DNA of 64,000 nucleotides from positions 57,203 through 121,202 of the forward strand of contig CAIQIQ010000073.1 in assembly GCA_903871935.1 (NCBI GenBank). The letters are read 5' to 3'. How positions within the stretch are numbered: the first letter of the stretch is position 1; each line of letters begins with the position of its first letter. The DNA comes from an uncultured Phycisphaerales bacterium (GTDB lineage: Bacteria; Planctomycetota; Phycisphaerae; Tepidisphaerales; Tepidisphaeraceae). The translations under genes and the position numbers were made by a program. Under the pieces are notes generated by a model that did not search any database, was not told where the DNA came from, and saw nothing but the letters and a program-made list of their open reading frames with translations. Of the stretch, positions 1 through 11,919 are shown piece after piece.

Positions 1-873
1 CGACATGCATGGAATCCCACGCTCATCTCCGCGCTCAATGAGCCCTCTTCCGAACTCAAAGATCGGCATGGCCGCCACGGGCGTGGCGGGATGCTTATCC
101 AGAGCCGACGCGATTCCATCGACAGATTTTGGATCGCCCATTCGGGCGATGGCGTAGATACTGTTGGCGCGGAGATAGATGTCGTGATGTGTCCGGGTCA
201 GTTGCTCCATCCTGGCGACACTCTGGACGGCATTGAGCCGGGCCAGCGCGATTGGGATGAGTTGGCGTGGGACATTGCGACCCGTCGGATCACCGGGCTT
301 GCCCATGACAATGTCGCCCTGGTCTTCCGGGTAGACATCATCCGGCGCATCAAGGCATGTCGTCAGAATGGGAATAAACCTGGGATCACTGACCTTGTCG
401 AAGAACTCGCGCGGGATCCCTTCGAACCCGGCCGCGGCAAAGGCGATCTCCCCCACGGCAGTGCGAACAACACGATCGCGATTCTGCATGAATTCCTGTG
501 TTCCGCCATCGAGTGCAGAGGCAATTACAAAGGACGCATACTCATCGGCAAAGCCCGGAGTACGAAGGCGAGCCATCAGTTCGTGGCCAATGGACAACCG
601 CACCGGCCGGAGAGTGGCCCGGTCACGGAACATTGCCAAGCCGAGTTTTGTGCCCTCGCCCTTGGCGACGTTTTCGGCGCAATACAGCAACATGACTGGC
701 TTATCCACCAGCAGATCGCGCAACTGCTGGATCTTCTGTTCTGTTGGGACCGACGAGAGTTGAATCTGGCGAAGTTGGTCGTTCAAGGGGACGCGCCAGA
801 TCTCCCCCGCCTGAAGCGCGGAACCCAAGATCAAGACGGCCAGCGCGCGAGCGCCAAGCATATACCTGCTCAT
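1..873 (-). CDS. Secreted HEAT-repeat-like protein, C-terminus beyond the window
   Basis: The reading frame is open from the ATG at 873 to the left edge (291 codons, no stop), so only the N-terminal part is present. An AGGAGG ribosome site lies just upstream of the ATG, which fixes the start. A second in-frame ATG lies four codons downstream. The N-terminus (MSRYMLGARALAVLILGSALQAGE) is a signal peptide. The rest is helical, with phrases such as LRANSIYAIARMGDPKSVDG and a following alpha-helical unit that look like HEAT/PBS-type repeats, so a protein-protein scaffold outside the cytoplasm is plausible. No catalytic motif is visible. It is divergent from the higBA pair. The function is not recognised; the call rests on signal peptide and repeat character only. 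Confidence 0.7.
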   Translation of the reverse strand, partial: MSRYMLGARALAVLILGSALQAGEIWRVPLNDQLRQIQLSSVPTEQKIQQLRDLLVDKPVMLLYCAENVAKGEGTKLGLAMFRDRATLRPVRLSIGHELMARLRTPGFADEYASFVIASALDGGTQEFMQNRDRVVRTAVGEIAFAAAGFEGIPREFFDKVSDPRFIPILTTCLDAPDDVYPEDQGDIVMGKPGDPTGRNVPRQLIPIALARLNAVQSVARMEQLTRTHHDIYLRANSIYAIARMGDPKSVDGIASALDKHPATPVAAMPIFEFGRGLIERGDERGIPCMS

Positions 874-955
874 TGATCCTCCTCTGCCCGTTGTTGCGAA
901 GATGCTACCACGGCGCAATCTTCAGGCCAAATCCGTTGGGCGTGAGTACTAACGC

Positions 956-984
956 TTGACATTACTATCGCGTCGCAATAGTAT
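956..984 (+). promoter_or_regulatory. higBA promoter with overlapping operator palindrome
   Basis: A perfect -35 (TTGACA, 956-961) is followed after 17 bp by TAGTAT (979-984), a strong sigma-70-like promoter. TACTAT (963-968) and ATAGTA (978-983) form a palindrome with a 9-bp centre. It fills the spacer and overlaps the -10, as expected for an operator bound by the HigA antitoxin. The expected transcription start is at or next to the higB ATG at 991, so the transcript would have almost no leader. Confidence 0.75.
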
Positions 985-990
985 GGGGGA

Positions 991-1272
991 ATGCCGATTC
1001 TTTCGTTCCGCTGCGCTGACACGCAACGCCTGTTTGGCGGCGAACGGGTCAGGCGGTTCGTGAACATCGAGTCGGCGGCCATGCGTAAGCTGGCGATCCT
1101 GAATCGGGTCCAGGCGCTGGATGAGCTGCGCGTACCGCCGGGGAATCGGCTGGAAGCCTTGAAAGGCGGCCAGTCGGGGCAGCATAGCATTCGCGTGAAC
1201 GACCAGTTTCGCATTTGTTTCATCTGGACCGGGCAAGGCCCGAAAGACGTTGAGATCGTGGATTACCATTGA
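991..1272 (+). CDS. higB: HigB-type toxin (RelE/ParE superfamily mRNA interferase)
   Basis: The 93-residue product matches the HigB / plasmid maintenance killer family over its whole length. It opens with the typical I-x-SFRC-x-DT-x-LF pattern, has the LRVPPGNRLEALKG central segment, and ends with the QFRICFIW and VEIVDYH strands that form the RelE-fold core. HigB toxins cleave mRNA on the ribosome until neutralised by HigA. The toxin precedes the antitoxin (12-bp gap), which is the HigBA order. The ATG at 991 is only 6 bp after the -10 box and a GGGGGA run abuts it, so translation may be leaderless. Family membership is clear; activity is inferred. Confidence 0.9.
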   Translation: MPILSFRCADTQRLFGGERVRRFVNIESAAMRKLAILNRVQALDELRVPPGNRLEALKGGQSGQHSIRVNDQFRICFIWTGQGPKDVEIVDYH

Positions 1273-1284
1273 GGGAGTAAGATC

Positions 1285-1602
1285 ATGCGCCAAGTATCAT
1301 ACCCGCACCCGGGCGAAATCCTGATGGAGGAGTTCTTGAGGCCGATGGGCGTTACGCAGTACCGCCTGGCCAAAGAGATCGGTGTGCCGCAGCGGCGGAT
1401 CGGCGAAATCGTGGCCGGGACACGCGCGGTGACGGTGGACACCGGGCTTCGGCTCTCGCGGTTCTTCGGCATGTCGGAGGAGTTCTGGATCGGCCTGCAG
1501 ATGGACTATGAGGCGGCGAAGGCCAGGGATGCACTTGCATCCGCGTTGGCGAAGATCAAGCCGTGGCGGAAGGAGAGGGCGCGTTCTTCAGCGGCGGCGT
1601 GA
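1285..1602 (+). CDS. higA: HigA-type antitoxin, XRE-family HTH regulator
   Basis: The 105-residue protein starts with the HigA signature HPGEILMEEFLRPMGVTQYRLA, followed by an XRE helix-turn-helix (about residues 20-75: EIGVPQRRIGEIVAGTR) and the LSRFFGMSEEFWIGLQ segment typical of the family. It should bind and neutralise the upstream HigB and repress the common promoter through the palindrome at 963-983. GGGAG about 5 bases before the ATG serves as the ribosome site. The C-terminus is basic and alanine-rich. It is convergent with the downstream esterase gene, with a gap of 11 bp. Confidence 0.92.
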   Translation: MRQVSYPHPGEILMEEFLRPMGVTQYRLAKEIGVPQRRIGEIVAGTRAVTVDTGLRLSRFFGMSEEFWIGLQMDYEAAKARDALASALAKIKPWRKERARSSAAA

Positions 1603-1613
1603 GCAGAGCGTGG

Positions 1614-2996
1614 CTACTGGATTTCGACTGCGAGTTTGGCCAGGCAGGCGGGCGCGGGGGTGTTGCCTGATTGGCTGATCAGCACTTCCAGGCGCGAGTT
1701 CTTGGGGCGAGTATCGGCGGTACCCATATCGATGGTGGTATCGAACCAGCCCTTGGCAACCGCGTCGGCGGTGATGGTCTTGGACAATACCTCCTTGTCG
1801 TCGCGGATGATGCGGAGTTGCCAATCGCCGCTGCCGCGCCCGGCGATCACGTGCAGCACGGCGTGTTTGCCAGCGGGAATCTTCCACATCGTCTGAATGC
1901 GGCAAGCTGTCGTGGCATTGAGCGGACGCAGGACCATGACGTTCTTCTGGCCCAGCAGTTCATCGTGCAGGCCGACGTCGGGATCGCGCGAGCAATTGAC
2001 CATCTGCCAGAAGGGGGCGAAGGTTGCCAGGTCAGTGACGAGCTTGTCGCCGATGGGATCATTCAACGGGGTGGCGGCGACCTTGAGCAGTTCGTCAGAG
2101 GTGAACTTGCGTGCGGGGGCCTGGCCACGAACGTGTGCGGTGAGCCACTGGTAGAACTCGGACTTTGGATAGAGGCGCTCCCAGGACTGGTGGCGCTCGC
2201 CATCGATCTGGGAATACACAACGTCGGCGCCGGCCTTTGTCAGGGCATCATACATGGTGCGCGAATCGGCGGCGAAACGTTCATCCTTGGCGCCGGCGAC
2301 GATCCAGATCGGCAGCCCCTTGATCTTGTCCACGATGTCGCTTCGCAGGGGCATGTGAATCGACGGGGGCATTGCTGGGTTGGGCTTGTCCAGGAGGATC
2401 GCGGGCTGTGCGACCGCCAGCGCTGCGAAAATGGCCGGCGTATTGGCGGCGGTGCAATAGGCCTGTCGCCCGCCGGCGCTCAGGCCCGTGACATAGAAGC
2501 GGTCGGGATCAATGCGTCCGTCGGCCTGCAGCAGGTCGACGAATCGACTCACCGCCACGTCCATGCCCGCGGCTGTCCAACTGCGACCCGGAGGGCACTG
2601 CGGCGAGATCACCATCATGGGGAGCTCTTCGTTCAACTGGGGATGGCGCTGCATTTCGGCGGCGGGGCCGGCGTCGAAGATTCGGTCGCCGTCGGTGCCT
2701 GCTTCCCCGGCGCCATGGAAGAAAAGCAGCGCCGGGACTTTGCCCTGCATGGTGGAAACCTTCTTCGAGATCGACACCACGAAGCACATGTCCACATCGT
2801 TGCCATTGATACTCGTGTAATAGCGCAAACGAGCGTGGCCGGCGGCGGTGGGAAGAGTGGCCGAGAGATGCGCGGAAGGCAGCGTCTGCGGCTGTTTTTG
2901 TGTAGCTGTCTGGTCCGCGGCCGGCTGGGCACAAGCCACGCCAATCATCATCGCGAAGCCGACGCATACCATTGCCGCTTTTGCCAACATCGTCAT
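1614..2996 (-). CDS. Secreted alpha/beta-hydrolase (esterase/phospholipase-like) with C-terminal accessory domain
   Basis: The start is set at the ATG at 2996 because GGAGAG lies just upstream and the protein then opens with a clean signal peptide (MTMLAKAAMVCVGFAMMIG, then ACAQ). An earlier in-frame ATG at 3074 would bury that peptide. The hydrolase domain (about 60-290 of 460) has the oxyanion-type HGAGE at 94-98, the nucleophile elbow GLSAGG with Ser173, a likely acid Asp238 (AGAKDERF) and His269 (GERHQSW). This resembles the LpqC/feruloyl-esterase and predicted-peptidase group. About 165 residues follow with a beta-rich character (KIPAGKHAVLHVIAG...), possibly a carbohydrate-binding or jelly-roll module. 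Substrate unknown. Confidence 0.8.
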   Translation of the reverse strand: MTMLAKAAMVCVGFAMMIGVACAQPAADQTATQKQPQTLPSAHLSATLPTAAGHARLRYYTSINGNDVDMCFVVSISKKVSTMQGKVPALLFFHGAGEAGTDGDRIFDAGPAAEMQRHPQLNEELPMMVISPQCPPGRSWTAAGMDVAVSRFVDLLQADGRIDPDRFYVTGLSAGGRQAYCTAANTPAIFAALAVAQPAILLDKPNPAMPPSIHMPLRSDIVDKIKGLPIWIVAGAKDERFAADSRTMYDALTKAGADVVYSQIDGERHQSWERLYPKSEFYQWLTAHVRGQAPARKFTSDELLKVAATPLNDPIGDKLVTDLATFAPFWQMVNCSRDPDVGLHDELLGQKNVMVLRPLNATTACRIQTMWKIPAGKHAVLHVIAGRGSGDWQLRIIRDDKEVLSKTITADAVAKGWFDTTIDMGTADTRPKNSRLEVLISQSGNTPAPACLAKLAVEIQ

Positions 2997-3137
2997 GAAT
3001 CTCTCCTTCGGTAAGGCTCCTGCCGCAGGACCTAGAGCCGCTGGATCATACTGGCGGCCGTGAGCATCTTCCACGGGTACAGATGCTCAGGAGAACAGTT
3101 CACCATGGCGTTTGTTTGAAGGCGGGTTGACTGTTGA

Positions 3138-3161
3138 CGTGCGGCACAGTGTGCCGCACTA
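3138..3161 (-). repeat. REP-like palindrome with GTAG tetranucleotide
   Basis: The arms GTGCGGCACA (3138-3147) and TGTGCCGCAC (3149-3158) pair perfectly around one base. On the minus strand the hairpin is preceded by GTAG, the tetranucleotide that marks REP elements linked to RAYT transposases. The same sequence recurs at 37581-37604. It lies about 80 bp before the zinc-ribbon gene. No RAYT gene is visible in the window. Confidence 0.6.
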
Positions 3162-3240
3162 CTGGCGGATTGCTTTGATTCGCATGTGGAGTTACTTAGA
3201 GTGCAGGGCGCGTGAGGGGACGAGGAAGAAGGAGCGAGGA

Positions 3241-4317
3241 ATGGTGAGTAGTGACGTGGCCGTTCAATACGCGGGGGTATGCGTCGGCTGCGGGTATGAC
3301 TTGCGCGGGTTGGCGGCGGAAGGTGCGTGTCCTGAGTGCGGGATGACGATTGCGCATTCCATGGCGGCCAGGGGTTTTCGGTTCGCGAATCACCGGTGGC
3401 TGGGGAAGATGCGGATCGGTGCCTGGCTGTTCCTGGGAGCGTCACTGCTGTTGGTCTTGGGGAATGTGCTGCCGCTGCTGGAAGCGTGGCTCGGCTACAC
3501 CTGGGGTCCTTACTCTTCCTGGCTCAGGCGCTCCCTGTACTGGCAGGGGAGTTCATTTCTCACCGCGTGCCCTGAGGTCTTGCGGATTGCGGCTATATGG
3601 CTACTGACAGCGCCCGAGCCGGGGCAAGAGAGGGCGGATTCGCCACGGTTGAGCCGACGATCGGCCAGATGGCTGTGCATCATCAGCTACGGAGCATCGC
3701 TGGCTCTGTCCGTTGCGCGGAAGATCACACCGTCATCTGGTTACTTGATTCGCTCGATTCCCCACCCTCTGAGCATTGCCGCGGGCATCTGCCTGTTGAT
3801 TATGATGCGACGGTATGCGATGCGCAATGCGGATACCAAGACTGCGGGGCGGCTCGAGTGGGCCGCGATATTGGGAGGTGTGTCTGCGATCGCTGCTGTC
3901 ACGGGCGATGTGCTGTTCAGAACAGTTTCCCCATCTTCATATGACTCCGTGGGCATTTCGATGGCACTCGTGGGGTTGGTCTACTGGTGTGCGATGATGT
4001 GGGCGGTGGGATGGTTCGCGGTTGGGGTGGGACGCGCTGTGCATGGGCAGCGGCCGAGATTGCGGCTGGGCAAGACGCTCGTCTATGTCGTTGCGGCGCT
4101 GGTTGTTGGTGGGATCGCGGGTCAGTTGGCGTGGGAAGTGCTGTACATTCAGGCTCAGCGTGTACCGGAAAGTGGGTTTGCGTCCATGATAATGCAGATG
4201 AACTGGGCATTGTGGCGCGTGGGGGTGATTGTGGGCGTGGCGCTACTGCCCAACCGAATCGCGATGCTTCACCGCATGCTGACTCGTTGGCGAACGCGTG
4301 AGGGAATGGGTGTTTGA
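3241..4317 (+). CDS. Zinc-ribbon polytopic membrane protein, planctomycete type
   Basis: The ATG at 3241 is preceded by AAGGAG and followed at once by the conserved ribbon; an upstream ATG at 3112 would add 43 low-complexity residues and is rejected. Residues 14-33 hold CVGCGYDLRG...CPECG, a four-cysteine rubredoxin-like zinc ribbon common at the N-terminus of planctomycete membrane proteins. The rest of the 358 residues contains about eight hydrophobic stretches, the first near 60-85, consistent with an integral inner-membrane protein with the ribbon in the cytoplasm. No transport or enzyme motif is visible. Function unknown. It runs towards the TPR gene, with a gap of 54 bp, and may be cotranscribed with it. 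Confidence 0.75.
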   Translation: MVSSDVAVQYAGVCVGCGYDLRGLAAEGACPECGMTIAHSMAARGFRFANHRWLGKMRIGAWLFLGASLLLVLGNVLPLLEAWLGYTWGPYSSWLRRSLYWQGSSFLTACPEVLRIAAIWLLTAPEPGQERADSPRLSRRSARWLCIISYGASLALSVARKITPSSGYLIRSIPHPLSIAAGICLLIMMRRYAMRNADTKTAGRLEWAAILGGVSAIAAVTGDVLFRTVSPSSYDSVGISMALVGLVYWCAMMWAVGWFAVGVGRAVHGQRPRLRLGKTLVYVVAALVVGGIAGQLAWEVLYIQAQRVPESGFASMIMQMNWALWRVGVIVGVALLPNRIAMLHRMLTRWRTREGMGV

Positions 4318-4371
4318 TTGAAGAGCTGTTGAGGAGACGATACGCTCCTGAAAGTCTTACCAGGGAGGAAC

Positions 4372-7221
4372 ATGCGCAAGAGGAGTTTTCTGGCGGCGCT
4401 ATTGATCGGCCTGGTGTTTTGTGTTTCGGGGCGGGCGGTCTGCGGAGCGGAGAAGCCGTGGTTAGTTCGTCTGCTTCCCCTGACATCCAATGAAGAGCGC
4501 ATCTCGGTGGTGGCGCTGCCGCGCGAATTGATCCGACAATCCATTCTGCTGGCGGCCCGCGAAGAGTTTGGGGCGCTGACGCGTGACGCGAATTGCTGTG
4601 AGCCGCTGCCCATCGATGAGAGCGCCTATGCGGGCATACTCACGATCGAGCCGACGGTCAGTTCACTGCGCCCGGTGCGGGTGTCGCTGCAGATCAGCGT
4701 GCTGGGACCCGATGGCAATCAAGGCAAGGAGAGTCGCGGAACGCTGACGTATGGTGAGCTGCCGGAGCTGCGCTCGTATGAGAAGATGATCGAGCGGTGC
4801 GAGATCATCTCGCGCGCTGAGGCGTGCGAAGTGCTGCGGGCGGCGGGCTTGCCGGTGCGTCCGGCGAATGCGCCCGATGTCGAGCTTAAGCCGCTGGTGG
4901 CACTGGAGCAGCGCCTGGGGGAGATGTGCTATTTCGCTCAGTTTGACGTGCTGCGCCAGGTGCACCCGCTGTTGCGGGCACAGCCGGACTCGCAGGAGCT
5001 ACTGGTGATGACAGCGCGAAGCTACGCCCACCTCGGGCAGTTGACACGCTGTCACTTTGACAACTCATTTGATGTGTATGCGGCCCGGTCATTGCTGTAT
5101 GCACAGAGGCTGGTGCAGAAGCAAAAGAGCAGCGCGCTGGCGCTACAGACGCGGGGGTATGCCAAGGCCCTGACGGGTTTGCATGCCAGTGCTCTGAATG
5201 ACCTGAAACAGTCGCAGCAGGGCCAGGCGGCGGTGATGCCGGCTTGGGCCAGGGCGGCGGAACTGCTCTGTTGTTACGGGCGCCGGGAATTGCTGGAGTT
5301 GGCGGGCAAAGAGCCTGCGATCGCTCCGCTGGCCAGCTACTTCGCATTTGTGACGGTTGAGCATGAGATCAGCGACTCGCTGGTGATTGAGACCGCACTC
5401 AATGCGCTCAAGTCGAATCCCCATTGTTTTCGGCTCATCGATGGCGCTTGCGAGAAGGCGGGGGTGAGGTACCTTCATCAACTGACGGAAGAGGGTTTTC
5501 CGACCGTGGTGAAGATGATTCGGGATGAGTGGCCGACCATGGAGGCGGATATGCCCGAGGCGGTTCGGGTAGCGCGAACGCTGGCTCACGATGAACCCAA
5601 CCTGATAACAGGGGTGGCCGATGTGTCCGAAGCGCTGGCGACCTGCGATGCGCCGAGCGAGCCCTCGTGGTGCATGCTGGGCAATCTGATGGAGCAGACG
5701 AATTTCCTGCAGGTCTGGCGGCGGGCGCATTTTATGGCGTTTTACTGGTCGGTGCCCACAAACGATTACCTTGCGGAAATGAAGCCGCTGTTTGAGCGGC
5801 ATGCGCTCAAAGATTATCTGCTGAGCCTGGGGGATGACTATCGGCAGGACTCGGCTAAACGCGCAGCGTATCTTGCCAACGTGAGCATCGACGGATGGTT
5901 TCCCCAGATGTTGAACATCGTGAAGGAAACCGATGGCGAGTTTGCCCACATATTGTTCACCAACGTCGTCAATGGCATCAGCCGCACGGACTATGACTGG
6001 CCCGACACGCTCATGTACCTGCGTCTTTCAGAGGACCAGGAACATGTCGACATCATGCAGCAGGATGCGCCTCTTCTGAACCAGGTGAGTCCGTATGATC
6101 CGGTCGCCCCGGCGATCATGGTCGCCCATAACTGGCCCAAAGCGCAGGAGTATCTGCCGAAGTGGAAGAAGCAGTTTGAGCTCAGCCCCTTGTTCGTGGC
6201 GACGATGGCCAAGCGCTGCAATGATATGAAACAGCCGCTGGAGGCCGCCGGCTATCTGGAACAATACCTGGCCATTGCTCCGGACATCGCCATCTATCAG
6301 GAGTTGGCGGCCTCTTACCTGGCGGCCGGGCAGCCGGACAAATATGTTGCGACCTTGGAGCGATCATTGCGGGCGGAAGACTATGGTTTGATGCATGCCC
6401 AATCGCAGTTGAAGCTGGCGGCTTTCTATCGGGCAAAGGGCGAGAATGACAAATGCATCGAATATGCCGAGCAGGCGGCCGAGACGGGGGCGGAATGGGC
6501 CATGCTTGACGCCGGCCGCTATAACGAGGAGCTGGCGCGTTGGGACCGGGCCAACTTCTGGTATCAGCGCGTGGCCGAACGCTATGACAAATATGAAATG
6601 TGGCACGCGTTCTGTGTGCGCAGCGGCCATGGTGATCGTGAGGCCGCGAAGAGCGGTATGGAACAGCAGTGCCAGGAAGCTCTGAAGAACCCGACTCGAG
6701 AGAATCTGGCGGGGACTGTACTGTTTTATATGCTGGAGCGGAGGTACGCCCAGGCAACCCCGATCCTCCGACAACTGGTCAAGCAATACCATGATCCCTG
6801 GGCGGCGCTGCTGCTGGCAGTGGGAAAGGATGACAGCGTCTCGCGCGAGGAGAAGATCGAGGCATTGCGGCAGTGTTCGGCCGTGCCGCCGGCCGATGCC
6901 CCGATGGAAGATGGGATGTTGAATCGTCCCTATCTCAATAGGCTCGCCAAGCTGATGGCCGAGGCAATGAGCGCGCGGGCGCCGCTGAGTCTTAAGGAAC
7001 TGGAGATGCTGAAGAAAGAGGCGACAGCGTATGAGTTTCCCAATCTGCAATATCCGGCGGCGATGTATCTGATTCAGGTCGGGCGGGAAAGAGAGGGGCT
7101 GGATCTGCTCAAGGAATGTGATGCCGGGATGGTGTATGCAAAAACGACATGGCAACTGGCGCATCAGGAGTTGCGCGATCGGAATCTCTTGTCCGTGCCA
7201 GCTACGAGCCCGGCGAAGTGA
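4372..7221 (+). CDS. Secreted TPR-repeat protein
   Basis: The start ATG has GGGAGG upstream, and the protein begins with a signal peptide (MRKRSFLAALLIGLVFCVSG, cleavage near AVCGAE). The 949 residues are mostly helical. Recognisable TPR-like units lie at about 195-290 and more clearly at about 610-740, where AGYLEQYLAIAPDIAIYQEL, AGQPDKYVATLERSL and AKGENDKCIEYAEQAAE follow one another at roughly 34-residue spacing. No catalytic domain is visible. A periplasmic scaffold or assembly role is the most one can infer. It follows the zinc-ribbon membrane gene by 54 bp on the same strand. The 178 bp before the next gene contain a short tandem repeat. Confidence 0.75.
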   Translation: MRKRSFLAALLIGLVFCVSGRAVCGAEKPWLVRLLPLTSNEERISVVALPRELIRQSILLAAREEFGALTRDANCCEPLPIDESAYAGILTIEPTVSSLRPVRVSLQISVLGPDGNQGKESRGTLTYGELPELRSYEKMIERCEIISRAEACEVLRAAGLPVRPANAPDVELKPLVALEQRLGEMCYFAQFDVLRQVHPLLRAQPDSQELLVMTARSYAHLGQLTRCHFDNSFDVYAARSLLYAQRLVQKQKSSALALQTRGYAKALTGLHASALNDLKQSQQGQAAVMPAWARAAELLCCYGRRELLELAGKEPAIAPLASYFAFVTVEHEISDSLVIETALNALKSNPHCFRLIDGACEKAGVRYLHQLTEEGFPTVVKMIRDEWPTMEADMPEAVRVARTLAHDEPNLITGVADVSEALATCDAPSEPSWCMLGNLMEQTNFLQVWRRAHFMAFYWSVPTNDYLAEMKPLFERHALKDYLLSLGDDYRQDSAKRAAYLANVSIDGWFPQMLNIVKETDGEFAHILFTNVVNGISRTDYDWPDTLMYLRLSEDQEHVDIMQQDAPLLNQVSPYDPVAPAIMVAHNWPKAQEYLPKWKKQFELSPLFVATMAKRCNDMKQPLEAAGYLEQYLAIAPDIAIYQELAASYLAAGQPDKYVATLERSLRAEDYGLMHAQSQLKLAAFYRAKGENDKCIEYAEQAAETGAEWAMLDAGRYNEELARWDRANFWYQRVAERYDKYEMWHAFCVRSGHGDREAAKSGMEQQCQEALKNPTRENLAGTVLFYMLERRYAQATPILRQLVKQYHDPWAALLLAVGKDDSVSREEKIEALRQCSAVPPADAPMEDGMLNRPYLNRLAKLMAEAMSARAPLSLKELEMLKKEATAYEFPNLQYPAAMYLIQVGREREGLDLLKECDAGMVYAKTTWQLAHQELRDRNLLSVPATSPAK

Positions 7222-7333
7222 GCGGAGGCGCCGTGATTAGTCGGGCTGATGTCCGTCGCCGGCGACACACAACCGAAACGTGTGTGCCGCCGAGAGGTTT
7301 GTTCCTGCGCTTGTTCAACTTCGCAGCGTACCT

Positions 7334-7357
7334 TACCCTCCTACCCTCCTACCCTCC
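7334..7357 (+). repeat. Three tandem copies of TACCCTCC
   Basis: TACCCTCC is repeated exactly three times, at 7334-7341, 7342-7349 and 7350-7357, in the gap between the TPR gene and the GH2 gene. The reverse strand reads GGAGGGTA. It may be a simple slippage repeat. Confidence 0.8.
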
Positions 7358-7372
7358 GCGGCGCGCAATTGA

Positions 7373-10576
<3,204 letters not shown>

Positions 10577-10608
10577 GGCAACAAGAGCAACTGGAGCGAA
10601 CAAACAAC

Positions 10609-11895
10609 ATGCAATACGTCTTGCCTCCTGAAGAACGAGAGCACCTGCGCAAGTTGGCCAGGCGACAGGACGAGCTCGCGGCGCTGCCGGTCATGCAGGT
10701 GCGGCGCAAGCTGTGGACGGAGATGAACGATGCGGTGCCGGGCTGCCGGCCACCCTTTGCCATCGAGACGTGGACGTTCGACCGCGACTTCATGCCGGCG
10801 TCGATTTACCAGTGCAAGACGGCGTATGGCCGGCAACTTGAGGGGAAGTTTCTGCGCCACATCCGCCACGCCGAGATCCTCAACGACGATCACGTGTGCC
10901 CCGACACGCTGGACATGGGCTGGCACACCTGGCATGACGAATACGGCTTCAAGGTTGGCGTGACCGGAGCGAAGGATGCCGAGGGCGTGGACATGGGGTA
11001 TCACTTCCAGTGTCCCATTACGGACCTGCGCGACGGATTTGACATGGTCAAGCCGGCCACGTTTGGCGTTAACAAGGTCGAAACTCTGGAGGAAAAGCAA
11101 TTCCTTGAGGAGACCTTCGGCGACATCATGCCGGTGGTCATTCGCTCTGGTACGTTCGGCAGCAACTACCTTACGCAGCGCCTCATGCCGCTGATGAGCA
11201 TGGAGACGTTCTTCCTGGCGATATATGACTGTCCCGATAAGCTCCAGGGCATCCTGGGGCTCTTGCGAGACAATTCGATTCGCATGTCGCGATGGGCCCA
11301 GAAGGAGGGCCTGCTGGTGGTAAACAATGGCAACCAGACCACCTGCGGGACCTGTTACAACTTTACCACGCTGCTGCCCAAGGGTTCGGTAGAGCCGGGC
11401 AAGGTGAAACTGTCGGACATGTGGAGTGGCATGGACAGCCAGGAAACCGTCGGCGTGTCGTCCGAGCTGTTTGACGGGCTTGTTTTCCCGCACTACGCGC
11501 AATTGGCTGAGATGTTCGGGCTGGTCTATTGGGGATGTTGCGAGCCCGCACATCCGATCTGGGAGAAATCGCTGAGCAGGCTGCCGAATCTCAAGGCTGT
11601 GTCGATTTCACGCTGGTGCGACCAGCGGTATATGGCCGAGGCCCTGGATGGCAAAGGCATCGTCTTCTCGCGCAAGCCCAACCCGAACCTGTTGGGGGTT
11701 GAGCGGGAACTGAACGAAGACGCCTGGCGCGCGGATATCCGCGAGACGCTGGATACCCTCAAGGGCAAGAATGTCCCGCTCGAGTTTGTCGTTCGCGATG
11801 TCTATTCCATGCACGGCAACCTCGGCAAGGCACGCCGGGCTGTCGAACTGGCCCGTGCGGAGATCGATCGCGTGTTTGGCCCAACAATGCATTAA
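10609..11895 (+). CDS. Uroporphyrinogen decarboxylase-like (UroD/MtaA superfamily) protein
   Basis: The 428-residue product resembles the UroD-like proteins often found beside glycoside hydrolases in planctomycetes and other polysaccharide degraders, rather than HemE. Typical segments are PITDLRDGFDMVKP, the VVNNGNQTTCGTC stretch and YWGCCEPAHPIWEKSLSRL near residue 300, where a cysteine resembles a metal-binding position of the MtaA methyltransferase branch. A biological role for this subgroup is not established; methyl transfer or demethylation of sugars is one guess. It lies 32 bp after the GH2 gene and 24 bp before the Asp-box gene, so the three probably form an operon. Confidence 0.7.
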   Translation: MQYVLPPEEREHLRKLARRQDELAALPVMQVRRKLWTEMNDAVPGCRPPFAIETWTFDRDFMPASIYQCKTAYGRQLEGKFLRHIRHAEILNDDHVCPDTLDMGWHTWHDEYGFKVGVTGAKDAEGVDMGYHFQCPITDLRDGFDMVKPATFGVNKVETLEEKQFLEETFGDIMPVVIRSGTFGSNYLTQRLMPLMSMETFFLAIYDCPDKLQGILGLLRDNSIRMSRWAQKEGLLVVNNGNQTTCGTCYNFTTLLPKGSVEPGKVKLSDMWSGMDSQETVGVSSELFDGLVFPHYAQLAEMFGLVYWGCCEPAHPIWEKSLSRLPNLKAVSISRWCDQRYMAEALDGKGIVFSRKPNPNLLGVERELNEDAWRADIRETLDTLKGKNVPLEFVVRDVYSMHGNLGKARRAVELARAEIDRVFGPTMH

Positions 11896-11919
11896 GATTG
11901 CGGACAGAAGGAGAACGGT

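Noticed and set aside
91..876. Plus-strand ORF of 261 codons
   Set aside because: It is antisense to the minus-strand frame with signal peptide, ribosome site and repeat character that runs off the left edge.
1671..3014. Plus-strand ORF of 447 codons
   Set aside because: It lies opposite the esterase gene, which has a catalytic serine elbow and a signal peptide; the plus frame is Gly/Ala/Val-rich without motifs.
10609..11895. Naming the UroD-like gene hemE
   Set aside because: Sequence and context match the glycosidase-associated subgroup rather than haem synthesis.
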